A stretch of DNA of 8,065 nt from Microbacteriaceae bacterium. Lineage in GTDB: Bacteria; Actinomycetota; Actinomycetes; Actinomycetales; Microbacteriaceae. The notes under the pieces are model-generated. The model was not told where the DNA came from and ran no database searches. It worked only from the letters and a program-made list of their open reading frames with translations. The stretch spans positions 1 through 8,065 of the forward strand of contig JAODAU010000119.1 in NCBI GenBank assembly GCA_025463615.1, given 5' to 3'. Below, piece after piece: positions 6,298 through 8,065 of this stretch. Within the stretch, counting starts at the first letter, position 1, and each line of letters begins with the position of its first letter. The position numbers and the translations under genes are program-made.

Positions 6298-6306
6298 GCG
6301 CTTACG
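6281..6306. promoter_or_regulatory. Tandem overlapping LacI-type operators (26-bp palindrome)
   Basis: Two perfect 14-bp palindromes CGTAAGCGCTTACG lie at 6281-6294 and 6293-6306, sharing the CG at 6293-6294 and centred 12 bp apart. Together they form a 26-bp perfect palindrome whose centre is TTACGTAA (6290-6297). The core TAAGCGCTTA with central CG is the classic form of a LacI-family site. It lies between the divergent repressor and oxidoreductase genes and overlaps the repressor promoter. Binding by the adjacent LacI protein is inference, though strongly suggested by location. Confidence 0.85.
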
Positions 6307-6337
6307 CCAGGTATCGACAAGCACAGTGGGAGTACGT

Positions 6338-7483
6338 ATGGCCACCAGAACCGTCCGCATCATCATGAACGGCGTCACCGGGCGCATGGGATACCGCCAG
6401 CACCTCGTGCGGTCGATCCTGGCGATTCGGGCCGACGGCGGCATCCTCATGCCCGACGGCTCGCGCATCCAGGTCGAGCCGATCCTCGTGGGCCGCAACC
6501 TCGAGAAGATCGCCGAGCTGGCGAAGCTGCACGACGTGGCCGAGTACACGACCGACCTCGACGCCGCCCTCGCCGACGAGACGGCGACCATCTACTTCGA
6601 CGCGGCGCTCACGAGTGCGCGCAAGGTCGGCATCCTCAGGGCGGTCGCCGCGGGCAAGCACGTCTACACCGAGAAGCCGATCGCCGAGTCGGTGCAGGAC
6701 GGCCTCGACCTCGCCCGCGCGGCCGTGGAGGCTGGCGTGATCAACGGCGTCGTGCACGACAAGCTCTACCTGCCCGGCCTGCTCAAGCTGCGCCGGCTCA
6801 TCGACTCCGGGTTCTTCGGCCGCATCCTCAGCGTGCGCGGCGAGTTCGGCTACTGGGTGTTCGAAGGCGACCTCATCCCCGCGCAGCGCCCCAGCTGGAA
6901 CTACCGCAAGGAGGACGGCGGCGGCATGACGCTCGACATGTACTGCCACTGGAACTACGTGCTCGAGAACCTGTTCGGCCGGGTGCAGGCGGTGACGAGC
7001 AAGTCGGTCACCCACATCCACGAGCGCTGGGACGAGCAGGGCCGGCCCTACACAGCGACGGCGGATGACGCGGCCTACGGCATCTTCGAGCTCGAGGGCG
7101 ACATCATCGCGCAGATCAACTCGAGCTGGGCGGTGCGGGTGGACCGCGGCGAGCTGGTCGAGTTCCAGGTCGACGGCACGCACGGCTCGGCCGTCGCCGG
7201 TCTCTTCGGATGCCGCATCCAGCCCCGCGTCTCCACCCCGAAGCCCGTGTGGAACCCCGACCTCAAGACCGACCAGGACTTCCGCGCGCAGTGGGAGCAG
7301 ATCCCCGACAACCAGGTCTTCGACAACGGCTTCCGCTCGCAGTGGGAGGAGTTCATCAAGGATGTCGACGCCGGCCGCCCGCACGCCTACGACTTCATGG
7401 CGGGCGTGCGCGGCCTGCAGCTCGTGGAGGCCGGGCTCGCGTCGAGCGCCGAGGGCCGCCGCATCGAGATCGGCGCGCTGTGA
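6338..7483 (+). CDS. Gfo/Idh/MocA-family NAD(P)-dependent oxidoreductase
   Basis: A 381-residue oxidoreductase with an N-terminal Rossmann fold (about 5-120) and the C-terminal alpha/beta substrate domain of the Gfo/Idh/MocA family. The dinucleotide loop is MNGVTGRMGYRQHL (10-23), a GxTGxxG form. The catalytic-lysine motif is EKP at 112-114, and TLDMYCHWNYVLENLFG (198-214) carries the D-x3-H pair, Asp200 and His204. Family members oxidise or epimerise hydroxyls of sugars, inositols or related acids. The ATG at 6338 is preferred over an in-frame GTG at 6326 because GTGGGAG lies just before the ATG and would be consumed by the earlier start. The stop TGA overlaps the GTG of the DUF993 gene. Expression is probably controlled by the LacI-type operator 32 bp upstream. 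The substrate is unknown. The GVTGRMG string resembles dihydrodipicolinate reductase, but length and the EKP/D-x3-H motifs rule that out. Confidence 0.9.
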   Translation: MATRTVRIIMNGVTGRMGYRQHLVRSILAIRADGGILMPDGSRIQVEPILVGRNLEKIAELAKLHDVAEYTTDLDAALADETATIYFDAALTSARKVGILRAVAAGKHVYTEKPIAESVQDGLDLARAAVEAGVINGVVHDKLYLPGLLKLRRLIDSGFFGRILSVRGEFGYWVFEGDLIPAQRPSWNYRKEDGGGMTLDMYCHWNYVLENLFGRVQAVTSKSVTHIHERWDEQGRPYTATADDAAYGIFELEGDIIAQINSSWAVRVDRGELVEFQVDGTHGSAVAGLFGCRIQPRVSTPKPVWNPDLKTDQDFRAQWEQIPDNQVFDNGFRSQWEEFIKDVDAGRPHAYDFMAGVRGLQLVEAGLASSAEGRRIEIGAL

Positions 7484-8065
7484 GCGTGCGGATCCCCGTG
7501 GTGGGCGGCTGGCGCCGCGTCGAGCTGAACGAACCGCGGGAGTGGGCGACGCATCCGGGACCGTATGCGAGCCGGGTCGCGTTCGCGGCCGCGCACGTGG
7601 TTGCCGACCCGCGCGGCGAGAACGTGCCCGGGGCCCCGGCCGTCGTGGACTGGGACTCGACGCTCGCGTTCCGCCGCGGGCTGTTCGACTACGGACTCGG
7701 CGTGGCCGAGGCCATGGACACCGCCCAGCGCAACATGGGCCTCGACTGGGCGACCGCGCAGGAGCTCATCCGCCGCAGCGCCGAGCAGGCCCGCGGCCTG
7801 GGCGCGCGCATCGCGAGCGGTGCGGGCACCGACCACCTGGCATCCGCCGCCACCCTCGAGGAGGTCACCGACGGCTACCTCGAGCAGGTCGCCTTCGTCG
7901 AGGGCGCCGGCTCGCAGGTGATCGTGATGGCGTCGCGGCACCTCGCCGCGATCGCGCGCGACGCCGACGACTATCGCGCCGTCTACGACACGATCCTCGC
8001 GCAGGTGAGCGAGCCCGTCATCCTTCACTGGCTCGGCGAGGCGTTCGATCCGCAGCTCGCCGGCT
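7480..8065 (+). CDS. DUF993 family TIM-barrel protein (dihydrodipicolinate-synthase-like), 5' part
   Basis: An open frame starting at GTG 7480, overlapping the previous TGA by 4 bp, and still open at the window end (195 residues seen). The segment VVDWDSTLAFRRGLFDYGLGVAEAMDTAQRNMGLDW (about 55-90) is highly characteristic of DUF993 proteins, often labelled dihydrodipicolinate synthase family. Further features are GAGTDHLAS (114-122), EEVTDGYLEQVAFVEGAGSQVIVMASRHLA (127-156) and the strand PVILHWLGEAFDP (179-191). These fit a (beta/alpha)8 aldolase-like barrel, but the Schiff-base lysine region is not in view and biochemical function is not established to my knowledge. Its coupling to a Gfo/Idh/MocA oxidoreductase under a LacI repressor points to catabolism of a carbohydrate-like compound, in which this protein could cleave or dehydrate an oxidised intermediate. 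That role is inference. Confidence 0.86.
   Translation, partial: MSVRIPVVGGWRRVELNEPREWATHPGPYASRVAFAAAHVVADPRGENVPGAPAVVDWDSTLAFRRGLFDYGLGVAEAMDTAQRNMGLDWATAQELIRRSAEQARGLGARIASGAGTDHLASAATLEEVTDGYLEQVAFVEGAGSQVIVMASRHLAAIARDADDYRAVYDTILAQVSEPVILHWLGEAFDPQLAG

Noticed and set aside
6302..7384. 360-residue minus-strand open frame opposite the oxidoreductase
   Set aside because: It has low-complexity valine/aspartate/histidine-rich shadow composition and would start inside the DNA of a clearly identified gene.

Overview
The window is high-GC, gene-dense DNA typical of an actinobacterium. Frequent gcatcc/ggatgc in coding frames, GTG starts and 4-bp ATG/GTG-TGA overlaps fit a member of the Microbacteriaceae, but that placement is inference from composition and style only. 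There are ten genes, two of them cut by the window ends. No tRNA, rRNA, CRISPR array, insertion sequence or integrase is visible. It reads as ordinary chromosome with two metabolic operons flanking a stretch of small and membrane-protein genes.

Left (1-1799, + strand): the C-terminal third of a PLP-dependent O-acetylhomoserine sulfhydrylase (MetY type) overlaps by 4 bp an FMN-dependent monooxygenase of the NtaA/SnaA/DszA class. The pairing suggests sulfur scavenging from an organic compound followed by homocysteine synthesis.

Middle (1800-5232): a four-helix small membrane protein with a strong leader hairpin (1872-2303, +) ends back to back with a convergent alpha/beta hydrolase (2304-3077, -). 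Divergent from the hydrolase are two tiny single- or double-helix membrane proteins (3140-3307 and 3309-3473, +), the first possibly translated from a leaderless mRNA. An eight-helix membrane protein of unknown role (3453-4460, -) and a voltage-sensor-type potassium channel with a TVGYGD filter (4561-5232, -) follow.

Right (5233-8065): a LacI-family repressor (5258-6238, -) is divergent from a Gfo/Idh/MocA-type oxidoreductase (6338-7483, +), which overlaps by 4 bp a DUF993 TIM-barrel protein that runs off the window. The 99-bp divergent region carries a striking 26-bp perfect palindrome made of two overlapping copies of CGTAAGCGCTTACG. It sits over the repressor's own -35 element and immediately upstream of the catabolic genes. 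This looks like a locally autoregulated, substrate-induced pathway for a sugar or sugar-like compound whose identity cannot be read from the sequence. It is the most interesting part of the window.
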